Below the pieces are notes generated by a model. It ran no database searches, was not told the DNA's origin, and saw only the letters and a program-made list of their open reading frames with translations. This document shows positions 56,783-64,000 of a stretch of DNA of 64,000 nt, piece by piece (the stretch's first letter is position 1; each line of letters starts with the position of its first letter). The translations under genes were made by a program, and so were the position numbers. This stretch comes from a bacterium (lineage in GTDB: Bacteria > Bacteroidota > Bacteroidia > B-17B0 > Aurantibacillaceae). The stretch covers positions 1-64,000 of the forward strand of contig JAQSCW010000032.1 of assembly GCA_029945625.1 (NCBI GenBank). Direction: 5' to 3'.

Positions 56783-56811
56783 TTGTTATTGTCAAAAATT
56801 ACGTAAATTTA
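56783..56811 (+). promoter_or_regulatory. Putative promoter of glutamate dehydrogenase gene
   Basis: TTG at 56783-56785 and TAAATTTA at 56804-56811 (one mismatch to TAnnTTTG) with 18 bases between. The start codon is 29 bases downstream. Confidence 0.5.
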
Positions 56812-56840
56812 CGCCCCAGTTAAGCAAACCAAAAACAACC

Positions 56841-58118
56841 ATGTCTACACAAACTGTAAATGCACCTCAGGCACACCAAGTAAGTATGTTTGAAGCTGTT
56901 TTAGCACGCCTTGATGAGGCTGCCAGAATTATGAATCTGAGTCCTGAAGTGGCCCTCGTTCTAAAGAATCCACAAAAACAAGTTAAAGTTAGTTTGCCCG
57001 TAATGATGGATTCGGGTAAAATTCAGGTATTCGCCGGCTACCGCACGGTGCACAGCACCCATTTGGGGCCGAGTAAAGGTGGTATTCGTTATGCCATGGA
57101 TGTTAATGCCGATGAAGTAATGGCACTTGCTGCCTGGATGAGTTTTAAGTGTGCCGTAGCCAACCTGCCTTTTGGTGGAGCTAAAGGTGGAATTAAATTA
57201 GATCCCCGCAAGCACAGCATTGGAGAATTGGAGCGCATTAGCCGTGCTTATGCGGTGGCTATGAAAGATGTGTTTGGTGTAAATAAAGATATTCCTGCTC
57301 CCGATATGGGTACAAGTGGCCGTGAAATGGCTTGGATTTTGGATGAGTTCAATAAAAATACCGGCGAAGATAGTCCGGGTGTAATCACCGGAAAACCGGT
57401 GGCTGTAGGTGGTTCACTTGGAAGAGATGCTGCTACAGGACGTGGCGTAATGGTGAATACACTCGCTGCTCTTATGAAAATGAATTTGAACCCCAAGCAA
57501 GTAACAGCAGTAGTTCAGGGTTTTGGTAACGTGGGTTCACATGCCGCGCGCCTTCTAGCTGAAAAAGGTATTAAAATAGTTGGAATTGGTGACCATAGTG
57601 CCGCCTATTACAACGAAAAAGGAATTGATATTGCAGCAGCTATCGATTTTGTTGCGAAAAACGATAGAAACCTGAAAGGCTTTACGGGCGGTACCGAAAT
57701 AGATAAGGATGAATTGCTGATGAGCAAATGCGACGTGTTAGTTCCCGCTGCTTTGCAAAATGTAATCACCCTTGAAAACGCCGGTAAAATCCAAGCCAAA
57801 TTAATTGTGGAAGGTGCAAACGGTCCTACCGTGCCCGAAGCTGACGCGATTCTGAATGAAAAGAAGATCATTTGTATTCCCGATATTCTTGCCAACGCCG
57901 GCGGTGTAACAGTTAGTTATTTCGAATGGGTACAAAATAAGGCGGGTTATTACTGGAACGAAGAAGAAGTAAATGCCAGACATGACTATAAAATGGAAAT
58001 TGCATTTGAAGCAGTGTGGAACAACTCTAAAAAGTTTAATACCAGCATGCGCTTGGCGGCTTATATCACCGCCCTCACTAAACTTGAGCAAGGAGTAATT
58101 TTAAAAGGCGCATACTAA
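56841..58118 (+). CDS. Glu/Leu/Phe/Val dehydrogenase (glutamate dehydrogenase)
   Basis: Enzyme of 425 residues interconverting glutamate and 2-oxoglutarate plus ammonium. The ATG at 56841 is used since the further upstream frame crosses the promoter. Substrate domain: GYRTVHSTHLGPSKGGIRYAMDVNADEVMALA and the catalytic lysine in PFGGAKGGIKLDP; then PAPDMGTSGREMAWILDEF; the Rossmann domain has QGFGNVGSHAARLLAEKG followed by VGIGDHSAA, and ends with YFEWVQNKAGYYW. Length is that of hexameric NAD-type GDH. It is flanked by its own promoter and a strong terminator, so it is a single-gene unit. Confidence 0.94.
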   Translation: MSTQTVNAPQAHQVSMFEAVLARLDEAARIMNLSPEVALVLKNPQKQVKVSLPVMMDSGKIQVFAGYRTVHSTHLGPSKGGIRYAMDVNADEVMALAAWMSFKCAVANLPFGGAKGGIKLDPRKHSIGELERISRAYAVAMKDVFGVNKDIPAPDMGTSGREMAWILDEFNKNTGEDSPGVITGKPVAVGGSLGRDAATGRGVMVNTLAALMKMNLNPKQVTAVVQGFGNVGSHAARLLAEKGIKIVGIGDHSAAYYNEKGIDIAAAIDFVAKNDRNLKGFTGGTEIDKDELLMSKCDVLVPAALQNVITLENAGKIQAKLIVEGANGPTVPEADAILNEKKIICIPDILANAGGVTVSYFEWVQNKAGYYWNEEEVNARHDYKMEIAFEAVWNNSKKFNTSMRLAAYITALTKLEQGVILKGAY

Positions 58119-58136
58119 ATATAACAAATTGATATT

Positions 58137-58178
58137 AAAGCACTTAAACTTTTATTAGTAAAGTTTAAGTGCTTTTTT
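58137..58178 (+). terminator. Rho-independent terminator of the glutamate dehydrogenase gene
   Basis: Long inverted repeat: AAAGCACTTAAACTTT at 58137-58152 pairs with AAAGTTTAAGTGCTTT around 58160-58175, with a short loop and a T run afterwards. It starts 18 bases after the stop codon. Confidence 0.92.
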
Positions 58179-58228
58179 CTTTTAAAATAAAGTAATTTTG
58201 CTGAGATTGCTTTAGCTATTACTAACGC

Positions 58229-58852
58229 GTGATTCCATTACTGCTTTTCATTGCTTATTTGTTGGGTTCCATTCCTACTTCGGTGTGGATTGGAAGGTAT
58301 TTTTATAATATTGATGTGAGAGAGTTTGGCAGTGGCAATGCCGGTGCCACCAATACCTTTCGGGTACTTGGAAAAGCTGCCGGTATTCCGGTTCTCACCA
58401 TTGATATTTCAAAGGGTGCTCTTGCAGTAGCTCTGGCTTACCTCAGTGGTTTTGCGGTGGGGAGCGATGAGTTTATTAATTTGCAGTTGGGGCTTGGCGT
58501 TGCAGCGCTGGTAGGTCATATATTTCCGGTGTTTGCAGGCTTCAGAGGAGGGAAAGGGGTGGCCACCATCTTGGGAATTGTGGTGTGCATCGTTCCAATT
58601 CCTTGTATCTATGCCTTACTAATTTTTTTAGTGGTACTGTTTATTAGCCGCATCGTATCACTCTCCTCCATGTTAGCAGGCATTGCTTTTCCCATTATCT
58701 TAAACCTTGTTTTTGGCAATACCAATCCCATTCTCACCGCTTTCTCCGTCATCGTGGCACTTCTGCTCATCATCACTCATAGAAGAAACATCCAGCGTCT
58801 CCTCAAAAAAGAGGAAAAAAAGATCCGTTTGTTTCCCTCGCAAAAACTATAG
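58229..58852 (+). CDS. plsY: Glycerol-3-phosphate acyltransferase PlsY
   Basis: Integral membrane enzyme that transfers acyl from acyl-phosphate to glycerol 3-phosphate, the first step of phospholipid synthesis; 207 residues. Signatures: YLLGSIPTSVWIG, REFGSGNAGATNTFRVLGK (phosphate-binding) and HIFPVFAGFRGGKGVAT. The start is GTG at 58229, which gives the standard short N-terminus. The C-terminal tail is basic. The partner plsX is not in the window. Confidence 0.95.
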   Translation: MIPLLLFIAYLLGSIPTSVWIGRYFYNIDVREFGSGNAGATNTFRVLGKAAGIPVLTIDISKGALAVALAYLSGFAVGSDEFINLQLGLGVAALVGHIFPVFAGFRGGKGVATILGIVVCIVPIPCIYALLIFLVVLFISRIVSLSSMLAGIAFPIILNLVFGNTNPILTAFSVIVALLLIITHRRNIQRLLKKEEKKIRLFPSQKL

Positions 58853-58938
58853 AGCCTTGCAGCCTTAAGTCGTTGAAGGCATTTTCTTCCTTTTGCAAAA
58901 ATTAGTAATTCACATGCCTTCAGATTTACCACTTTTCC

Positions 58939-58946
58939 TATCTTTG
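58939..58946 (+). promoter_or_regulatory. Putative -7 element of the plug gene
   Basis: TATCTTTG is an exact TAnnTTTG match that ends 5 bases before the ATG at 58952. If used, the messenger would be leaderless or nearly so. No clear TTTG is seen 19 bases upstream. Confidence 0.35.
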
Positions 58947-58951
58947 GTAAC

Positions 58952-60265
58952 ATGCGTCACCTCCTCTTTTACGTCTTCCTACTCTTAAGTTTTCCGGTTA
59001 CCTTCCTCGCACAGGATAAAACTACAAGCGATGAAGATTATGTGGGCGACAATACGCTGAAGTACGATGATTATACCTACAAGCCAGGAATTAAAACAGT
59101 GATGTTTCACGAAAGCAGTTGGGATTATGCCGCACCCATCATTTCGCTCAACACAAACATGCAACTGTCTCTGAGTTTCGACGACCTCGACGCCGATCAT
59201 AAAGATTACTCTGTCACGTTTATTCATTGCAATGCCGATTGGACCCCGAGTAGTTTGATGCAAACAGAATACATTTCAGGATTCTCAGATCTTAATTTCC
59301 TCATTTTTAGTTCTTCTCAAAATACCTTTCAGCGCTATACACACTACAGCATTTCATTTCCCCAACAAAGTCTGCAGTTTACAAAAAGCGGTAATTATTT
59401 AATGTATGTGTATCTCAATGGTAATCGCGACGACCTGGTACTGAGCCGACGTATGATGGTGTTTGATGATAAAGTGAATTGCGGTGTCACGCTTCGCCAG
59501 CCAATTGGCGGAGCGGACCGATTCGGAAAACAACAACTCGATTTGGTTATTTCACCACAGGGCTACGATATTACCAATCCTTTCCGCGACCTCAACGTGG
59601 TGATCACCCAAAATAACCGATGGGACAATGCAGTCACCGACATCAAACCCACTTTTGTAAATGGCACACAGCTGGTGTATTCGCTCGACGAAAAAAGTAC
59701 TTTCAATGGCGGTAACGAGTTTCGGTTTTTCGACATGCGCAGTCTTAAATTTCTGACTGAAAAAGTGAAAGATGTGTACCGCGATGCTAATTTTCAAAAT
59801 CATGTGGTCATCTATCCTGATCCTCCGCGCGCGTCAAAAGCCTATTTGTTTTATAATGATTTCAACGGCAACTTCCTGATCAGAAATACCGAAACCATTG
59901 GCGATATGGATGTACAGGCCGATTATGTCTACGTTGATTTTTTTCTCCCTTATCCCGTGGCCGAAGCCACAGGTAATTTTTACATTTTGGGCAAACTTAC
60001 CGATTGGCGTTTAAATAAGTTCAGTAAAATGACCTACAACGATGTTCGTTTAGGTTACGAAGCCAAGTTATTCCTTAAACAGGGGTATTACAATTACATT
60101 TATGTGTTGAGTAGCGATACAAAAAAAGGTGGTGACGAAACCATTGCTGAGGGAAGTTATTGGGATACAGAGAATGATTATAACATTTTGGTATACCATC
60201 GCAAATTTGGCACGTATTACGATCAGTTGATCGGGTATAAAAAGATAAATACGCTCAGAAAATAG
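58952..60265 (+). CDS. Type IX secretion system plug protein (DUF5103)
   Basis: Exported protein of 437 residues with a signal peptide (about 1-20, ending near FLAQ). It matches the T9SS plug (DUF5103) family: KTVMFHESSWDYAAPII, the SFDDLDADHKDYSVTFIHCNADWTPS block, RRMMVFDDKVNCGVTLRQP, the HVVIYPDPPRASKAYLFYNDFNGNF segment and GNFYILGKLTDWRLN near the end. The F. johnsoniae plug closes the periplasmic side of SprA, the channel encoded at 15353-22813 here. Its 3' end abuts ruvC tail to tail with no space. Confidence 0.9.
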   Translation: MRHLLFYVFLLLSFPVTFLAQDKTTSDEDYVGDNTLKYDDYTYKPGIKTVMFHESSWDYAAPIISLNTNMQLSLSFDDLDADHKDYSVTFIHCNADWTPSSLMQTEYISGFSDLNFLIFSSSQNTFQRYTHYSISFPQQSLQFTKSGNYLMYVYLNGNRDDLVLSRRMMVFDDKVNCGVTLRQPIGGADRFGKQQLDLVISPQGYDITNPFRDLNVVITQNNRWDNAVTDIKPTFVNGTQLVYSLDEKSTFNGGNEFRFFDMRSLKFLTEKVKDVYRDANFQNHVVIYPDPPRASKAYLFYNDFNGNFLIRNTETIGDMDVQADYVYVDFFLPYPVAEATGNFYILGKLTDWRLNKFSKMTYNDVRLGYEAKLFLKQGYYNYIYVLSSDTKKGGDETIAEGSYWDTENDYNILVYHRKFGTYYDQLIGYKKINTLRK

Positions 60266-60820
60266 TTACACCCGTTTTGGGTTATCCGTAACAAAAGCCT
60301 TCCAGCCCGAATACGATTTGCCGCTTATTTTGCCCTGTTTGTTCTGGTAATAATGACACAAAGCTGCACCCATGGCATCGGTTGCATCGAGGTAAACATG
60401 ATCATTTTCGATGCCGAGTATGTGTGAAAGCATGGCCGCCACTTGCTCTTTACTTGCATTGCCGTTTCCCGTAATACTCATTTTTATTTTTTTGGGAGAA
60501 TATTCGGTGATTGGAATATTCTTACTCAGTGCGGCCGCAATAGCCACTCCCTGCGCTCTTCCCAGCTTTAACATGGATTGCACATTCTTGCCAAAAAAAG
60601 GAGCTTCAATGGCCAATTCATCGGGTTTGTACTCTTCTATTAGGGCTATTGTTCTTTCAAAGATCCGTTTTAAGCGGAGGGCATGGTCTTCTACCTTATC
60701 TAATTTAATCACCCCCAGTCCAAGCGGTTTTAATACACTCTTCTGCACATGCAAGATGCCATAGCCCATTACTAAGGTGCCGGGATCAATGCCTAAAATT
60801 ACTCTGTCGCCTGCTGTCAT
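60266..60820 (-). CDS. ruvC: Crossover junction endodeoxyribonuclease RuvC
   Basis: Holliday junction resolvase of 184 residues with the RNase H-like acidic residues: Asp12 in ILGIDPGTLVMGYG, Glu in DELAIEAPFFGKNVQSMLKLGRAQG, and the Asp pair in YLDATDAMGAALCH. The KIKMSITGNGNASKEQVAAML segment is the usual DNA-binding helix region. ruvA is 37 kb away. It diverges from the flippase-like gene over 96 bases. Confidence 0.96.
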   Translation of the reverse strand: MTAGDRVILGIDPGTLVMGYGILHVQKSVLKPLGLGVIKLDKVEDHALRLKRIFERTIALIEEYKPDELAIEAPFFGKNVQSMLKLGRAQGVAIAAALSKNIPITEYSPKKIKMSITGNGNASKEQVAAMLSHILGIENDHVYLDATDAMGAALCHYYQNKQGKISGKSYSGWKAFVTDNPKRV

Positions 60821-60916
60821 GTTATTCGTGCACCCAATCGGAAATATAGCCGATATGTAAATTATCTAATTTCACAAAGCAATGTTCTGCTTATAGTATG
60901 TAAATTTAGGTCTTAA

Positions 60917-61888
60917 TTGCTGAGCCGAAAAAAAATACTTTCCTTATTTATTAAAATCTCTGTCGGATTAGGAAGCTTTGCTATTGTCTACCTGCGTTTA
61001 AAAAACGATTTCAGTCACGATAAACTTCAGCTCATCTATTTCACTGTTTTTTCACCTATCGGCCTATTGTGTTTTCTGTTTTGTTTGCTCTTAATCCCTC
61101 TTAATTGGGGAATTGAAGCCTATAAATGGAAACTCATTACCGCTCCCATCCAATGGGTAAGTTTTCGCACGGCCTCCAAATCGGTATATAGCGGCGTCTT
61201 TTTAGGGAATCTGGCACCGGGCCGCGCGACCGAATTTTTGGCAAGAATCATTTTTTTTAAAATTGAAAATCGTCCCAAAATTACTGTTCTACACTTTGTA
61301 GGAGGCATGTTCCAATTGTCGGTCACCATTGTGTTCGGTTTCGTGGCGCTCTTATACAAGCTAAAGGACTTTAGTGGAGACACGTATTGGATGCCCTATG
61401 CAGTATCTCTGAGTGGCGTGATCCTTTTGTTGCTCCTTCTCTTAAGTATATACAAGATTAATTTTATTTTAAATTATATTTCTAAAAAGGTCAGTAAAGA
61501 TCAGGAGGTGTTGGATTTCGATTATAAGTTCAAGCCCACAGCCCTCTTGCAACTCTTTGGATTTTCAGTCATACGTTATTCCGTATTCTTTCTACAGTTT
61601 TTTCTATTGCTGTTCCTTTTTGATCGTCATGTGGGCATCAACGTCTATCCCGCTATTGCGCTGTACTTTTTAATAACCACCACCATTCCCATGATTAGTA
61701 TTCTGGAAGCTGCGATCCGAACGGCAGTAGCACTTATCGTCTTCAAAAACACCGGCGTCGCTAATGCACCTTTGGCGCTTTCTTCCATTATGATATGGCT
61801 GCTCAACATCATTCTTCCCAGCATTGTTGGCTATTATTTTCTGGTAAGACAGAATTTTAATTTTAAGATTCGGAATTCAAAAAAATGA
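60917..61888 (+). CDS. Flippase-like membrane protein (UPF0104/AglD-MprF type)
   Basis: Polytopic protein of 323 residues with about eight membrane segments, of the lysylphosphatidylglycerol synthase transmembrane/flippase-like family. Typical parts: WGIEAYKWKLITAPIQ, FLGNLAPGRATEFLARIIFFK, and the late loop TIPMISILEAAIRTAVALIVF. The start is TTG at 60917, directly after an in-frame stop, with no ATG before the first membrane segment. Its last 4 bases overlap the GT2 gene, so the two act in one process, possibly moving or building a lipid-linked sugar; this is inference. Confidence 0.85.
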   Translation: MLSRKKILSLFIKISVGLGSFAIVYLRLKNDFSHDKLQLIYFTVFSPIGLLCFLFCLLLIPLNWGIEAYKWKLITAPIQWVSFRTASKSVYSGVFLGNLAPGRATEFLARIIFFKIENRPKITVLHFVGGMFQLSVTIVFGFVALLYKLKDFSGDTYWMPYAVSLSGVILLLLLLLSIYKINFILNYISKKVSKDQEVLDFDYKFKPTALLQLFGFSVIRYSVFFLQFFLLLFLFDRHVGINVYPAIALYFLITTTIPMISILEAAIRTAVALIVFKNTGVANAPLALSSIMIWLLNIILPSIVGYYFLVRQNFNFKIRNSKK

Positions 61889-62997
61889 GTCTCTTCTTTA
61901 TACCCGCGTTCTTGTTACTGTTTGTTTACGGGGTCATTTTACTTTGGCTGGCCCGTGGTTTTAGCAAGACCTCCTGCGAAAAATTTACCGGCGCTGCCAA
62001 TTTACCGCTTACCCTTATAGTATGCGCGCGAAATGAAGAAAAGTCCATCGCTACTTGCATTCGCGGTATTTTACAACAAGATTACGCGCTTCAATTCATT
62101 CAATTCATTCTGGTAAATGATGCCTCTACCGATGCAACGCGCTTACTGGCAGAGAAAGAACTTCAACAATCGGGAATCGATTATACGATACTTAATAATT
62201 CGGAGCACCTCGGAAAAAAGAAAAGTATCACCTCTGCCATTTCACTGGCTAAACACGAATTGCTGGTAATGCGCGATGCCGATACTTTTACCGCTTCCTC
62301 AAACTGGTTAAGTTCGCTGGTCACTTTCTACCTGCATCACACTTCCGATCTCATCATTGCCCCGCTAAAACTCGCTGATGCTAGCGGAGTTCTATGGGCC
62401 TTGCAGGCCATCGAAAACAATGTTCTAAGCTTAATGGCTGCCGGAAGTGCCTATTACCAAAAACCATTTCTATGCAATGGGGCCAACATGGCATTTAAAA
62501 AAAGCGTGTTTCAAAAAGTAGGCGGCTTTGCGCGTCACGCACAAATCCCATCGGGAGATGACGTTCTATTTATGGAAGATGTAAAAAAGATCGCGGGCTC
62601 AAAAATAGACTACCTCAAATGTGAAGAGAGTATCGTAAGTACCTACTCCCAGACTTCCTTTGGTCCGCTCCTCCGTCAGAAGGTCCGCTGGGCTTCCAAA
62701 TTCAAATCGAACCAGAACAAATTAAACCGTTTACTGGCTCTGCTCTCGGTTCTGGTGAATGTGTTTTTTTTAATTGCCCTTTGGCAGCTGCTGATGGGAA
62801 CGGGCGCTCAACGTGAATCGGCATTGTTTGTTGTTTTTAAGCTCGTGATTGATTTTTTGTTGTTATTTTTAGCTTCAAGTTCTATTAAAAACAAACATGT
62901 ATGGTGGTATGTAATTCCAATCTCTTTCCTATATCCTTTTTACGCCGGCATCATCGCCTTGTTATCCGTCATCGCAACACCAAAATGGAATCGCTGA
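61885..62997 (+). CDS. Family 2 glycosyltransferase, membrane-bound
   Basis: GT-A enzyme of 370 residues with an N-terminal membrane anchor (about 4-24) and two or three C-terminal segments (from about 285). Catalytic parts: LIVCARNEEKSIATCI, ILVNDASTDAT, the DAD of VMRDADTF that binds the nucleotide-sugar metal, GDDVLFMEDV as the acidic base region, and the QKVRWASKF (QxxRW-like) motif. This layout suits a processive or lipid-linked sugar transferase. It starts with an ATGA overlap with the flippase-like gene and is followed after 3 bases by the permease. Confidence 0.9.
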   Translation: MSLFFIPAFLLLFVYGVILLWLARGFSKTSCEKFTGAANLPLTLIVCARNEEKSIATCIRGILQQDYALQFIQFILVNDASTDATRLLAEKELQQSGIDYTILNNSEHLGKKKSITSAISLAKHELLVMRDADTFTASSNWLSSLVTFYLHHTSDLIIAPLKLADASGVLWALQAIENNVLSLMAAGSAYYQKPFLCNGANMAFKKSVFQKVGGFARHAQIPSGDDVLFMEDVKKIAGSKIDYLKCEESIVSTYSQTSFGPLLRQKVRWASKFKSNQNKLNRLLALLSVLVNVFFLIALWQLLMGTGAQRESALFVVFKLVIDFLLLFLASSSIKNKHVWWYVIPISFLYPFYAGIIALLSVIATPKWNR

Positions 62998-63000
62998 CCC

Positions 63001-64000
63001 GTGTTTTTTTCTAAGCAACATAAAACAGATCGTCCAGAATCTCCGGGAGCCAAAATCCGGAGACGCTTCCTGCACAATACACCGGCGGTGCTCTCTCTTC
63101 TTTTCATTTGTTTCACCGCCATTATATCGCTGTTGGGGTATCTCATCACACCCGATTCAACGCCATTGGCCAACGATCAAAAACCCGAACTGCATATCAA
63201 AGAACCCGGTTTCGCGACACAATTTCTTTTGGTAACACGTAACGACGAGACAGAGCATGTCACCTTTTTTGAAAAAATGCTTTTCGGTGAAAACAAACCT
63301 TTCGCCACCTATACCATGCACCATTATGAGTTTAAGGGGCCCGAGATCCTGATCGAAGAATACACCGGGAATACCCCAAATCGCGGGGCCATCACCCGCT
63401 TTAACCTCGCCGATGTGGTGTACGCCTTAAACACCAAACAAGCACCACTCTATGATTCACTTAAAAAGGAATTTCATTTCTACGAATTGGGAAAGAAAGA
63501 ATTATCCACCAAATCACAAAATGAATTGCAAAGTACCATTAAAGAAAAATTCATGGTCACTAAAAAATATCTTCTTGGCACCGATCTTCTGGGGCGAGAT
63601 CTTTTAAGCCGATTAATGATCGGCACTCGCATCAGCTTATCTGTGGGATTAATCTCTGTTCTCATTTCCATCTTCATTGGCATTTTCCTTGGTGCATTGG
63701 CCGGTTATTTCAGGGGCACTACCGATATCGTTATTACTTGGCTCATCAATGTGATTTGGAGTATTCCTACCTTATTATTGGTTATTGCCATCACGTTTAT
63801 TCTTGGAAAAGGTATTTTACAAGTGTTCATCGCCGTGGGCCTCACCATGTGGGTGGATGTGGCTCGCATTGTAAGAGGCCAAGTACTGAGTATTCGCGAA
63901 AAAGAATTTGTTGAAGCCGGAAGAGCGTTAGGTTATACTAATTCGCGGATTATTTTCAAACATATTTTACCAAACGTGATGGGACCGGTTATTGTAATGG
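63001..64000 (+). CDS. ABC transporter permease, OppC/DppC-like (partial, runs off the window)
   Basis: Open frame from GTG at 63001 to the window end, at least 333 residues. It has a basic N-terminus, a first membrane segment (about 29-50), an unusually long periplasmic stretch (about 51-190), then the DppC core: YLLGTDLLGRDLLSRLMIGTR, membrane segments, SIPTLLLVIAITFILG, and the EAA loop start EFVEAGRALGYTNSRIIFKHILPNVMGP that contacts the ATPase. It should import peptides or a similar substrate. The long insert after the first segment is, as I recall, common in Bacteroidota members. It lies 3 bases after the GT2 gene. Confidence 0.9.
   Translation, partial: MFFSKQHKTDRPESPGAKIRRRFLHNTPAVLSLLFICFTAIISLLGYLITPDSTPLANDQKPELHIKEPGFATQFLLVTRNDETEHVTFFEKMLFGENKPFATYTMHHYEFKGPEILIEEYTGNTPNRGAITRFNLADVVYALNTKQAPLYDSLKKEFHFYELGKKELSTKSQNELQSTIKEKFMVTKKYLLGTDLLGRDLLSRLMIGTRISLSVGLISVLISIFIGIFLGALAGYFRGTTDIVITWLINVIWSIPTLLLVIAITFILGKGILQVFIAVGLTMWVDVARIVRGQVLSIREKEFVEAGRALGYTNSRIIFKHILPNVMGPVIVM

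Overview
The window is a chromosomal segment of a member of the Bacteroidota. The phylum call rests on a full-length SprA (type IX secretion translocon), a SprA-plug-type protein (T9SS_plug/DUF5103), a GWxTD lipoprotein, DUF4783, BshC of bacillithiol synthesis, DUF4369/DUF5106 thioredoxin-like proteins, and several promoters of the phylum's own type (TTTG near -33, TAnnTTTG near -7) with no clear Shine-Dalgarno sites. The gene set (T9SS, malic enzyme, sucD, gdh, several cell-envelope glycosyltransferases) suggests a free-living gliding or secreting lineage rather than Bacteroidales, but I cannot place it below phylum. No rRNA, complete tRNA, transposase, phage or CRISPR array was seen.

Layout. 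0.3-5.3 kb: thiolase, uracil phosphoribosyltransferase, bshC and a pair of SCO-type copper/redox proteins, the first of which has no cysteines. 5.3-10 kb: three tandem copies of a secreted thioredoxin-like protein. 10.2-14.8 kb: a secreted protein of unknown function, VanZ-like protein, and an AlgJ/AlgI-type O-acyltransferase pair. 14.9-25.7 kb: the maeB-ruvA-sprA-gcvH block. 25.9-32.4 kb: an orphan NtrY-like kinase diverging from a TMTC-like membrane glycosyltransferase that carries EF-hand-like loops, followed by a cupin. 32.5-40.1 kb: sucD, a candidate structured RNA, rnhA, GWxTD/DUF486/MarC genes, a K+-channel-like small membrane protein, a glycosyltransferase, nadC-DUF4783 and rlmH. 40.15-40.57 kb: a gene-free scar with an attC-like hairpin. 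40.6-48.5 kb: porin, patatin, and an MCE plus iron-sulfur oxidoreductase operon interrupted by a four-helix-bundle gene and a heptamer minisatellite. 48.5-64 kb: mostly housekeeping genes (SpoU methylase, DAHP synthase/chorismate mutase, sirtuin, DPP-IV, amidohydrolase, HAD phosphatase, glutamate dehydrogenase, plsY, T9SS plug, ruvC) ending with a flippase-like protein, a GT2 and the start of an OppC-like permease. A 47-residue cysteine-rich protein at 50290-50433 is easy to miss.

Functional links. SprA and its plug protein lie about 36 kb apart and would act together in the outer membrane. The SCO pair and the three TlpA-like proteins point to heavy periplasmic thiol/copper handling. The AlgI/AlgJ pair, TMTC-like enzyme, GT4, GT2 and flippase-like protein point to envelope glycoconjugate modification.

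The observations I consider most worth following are the candidate structured RNA between sucD and rnhA, the EF-hand loops in the TMTC-like enzyme, the channel-like protein without a K+ filter, the interrupted Fe-S operon, the small Cys-rich protein, and the attC-like scar.
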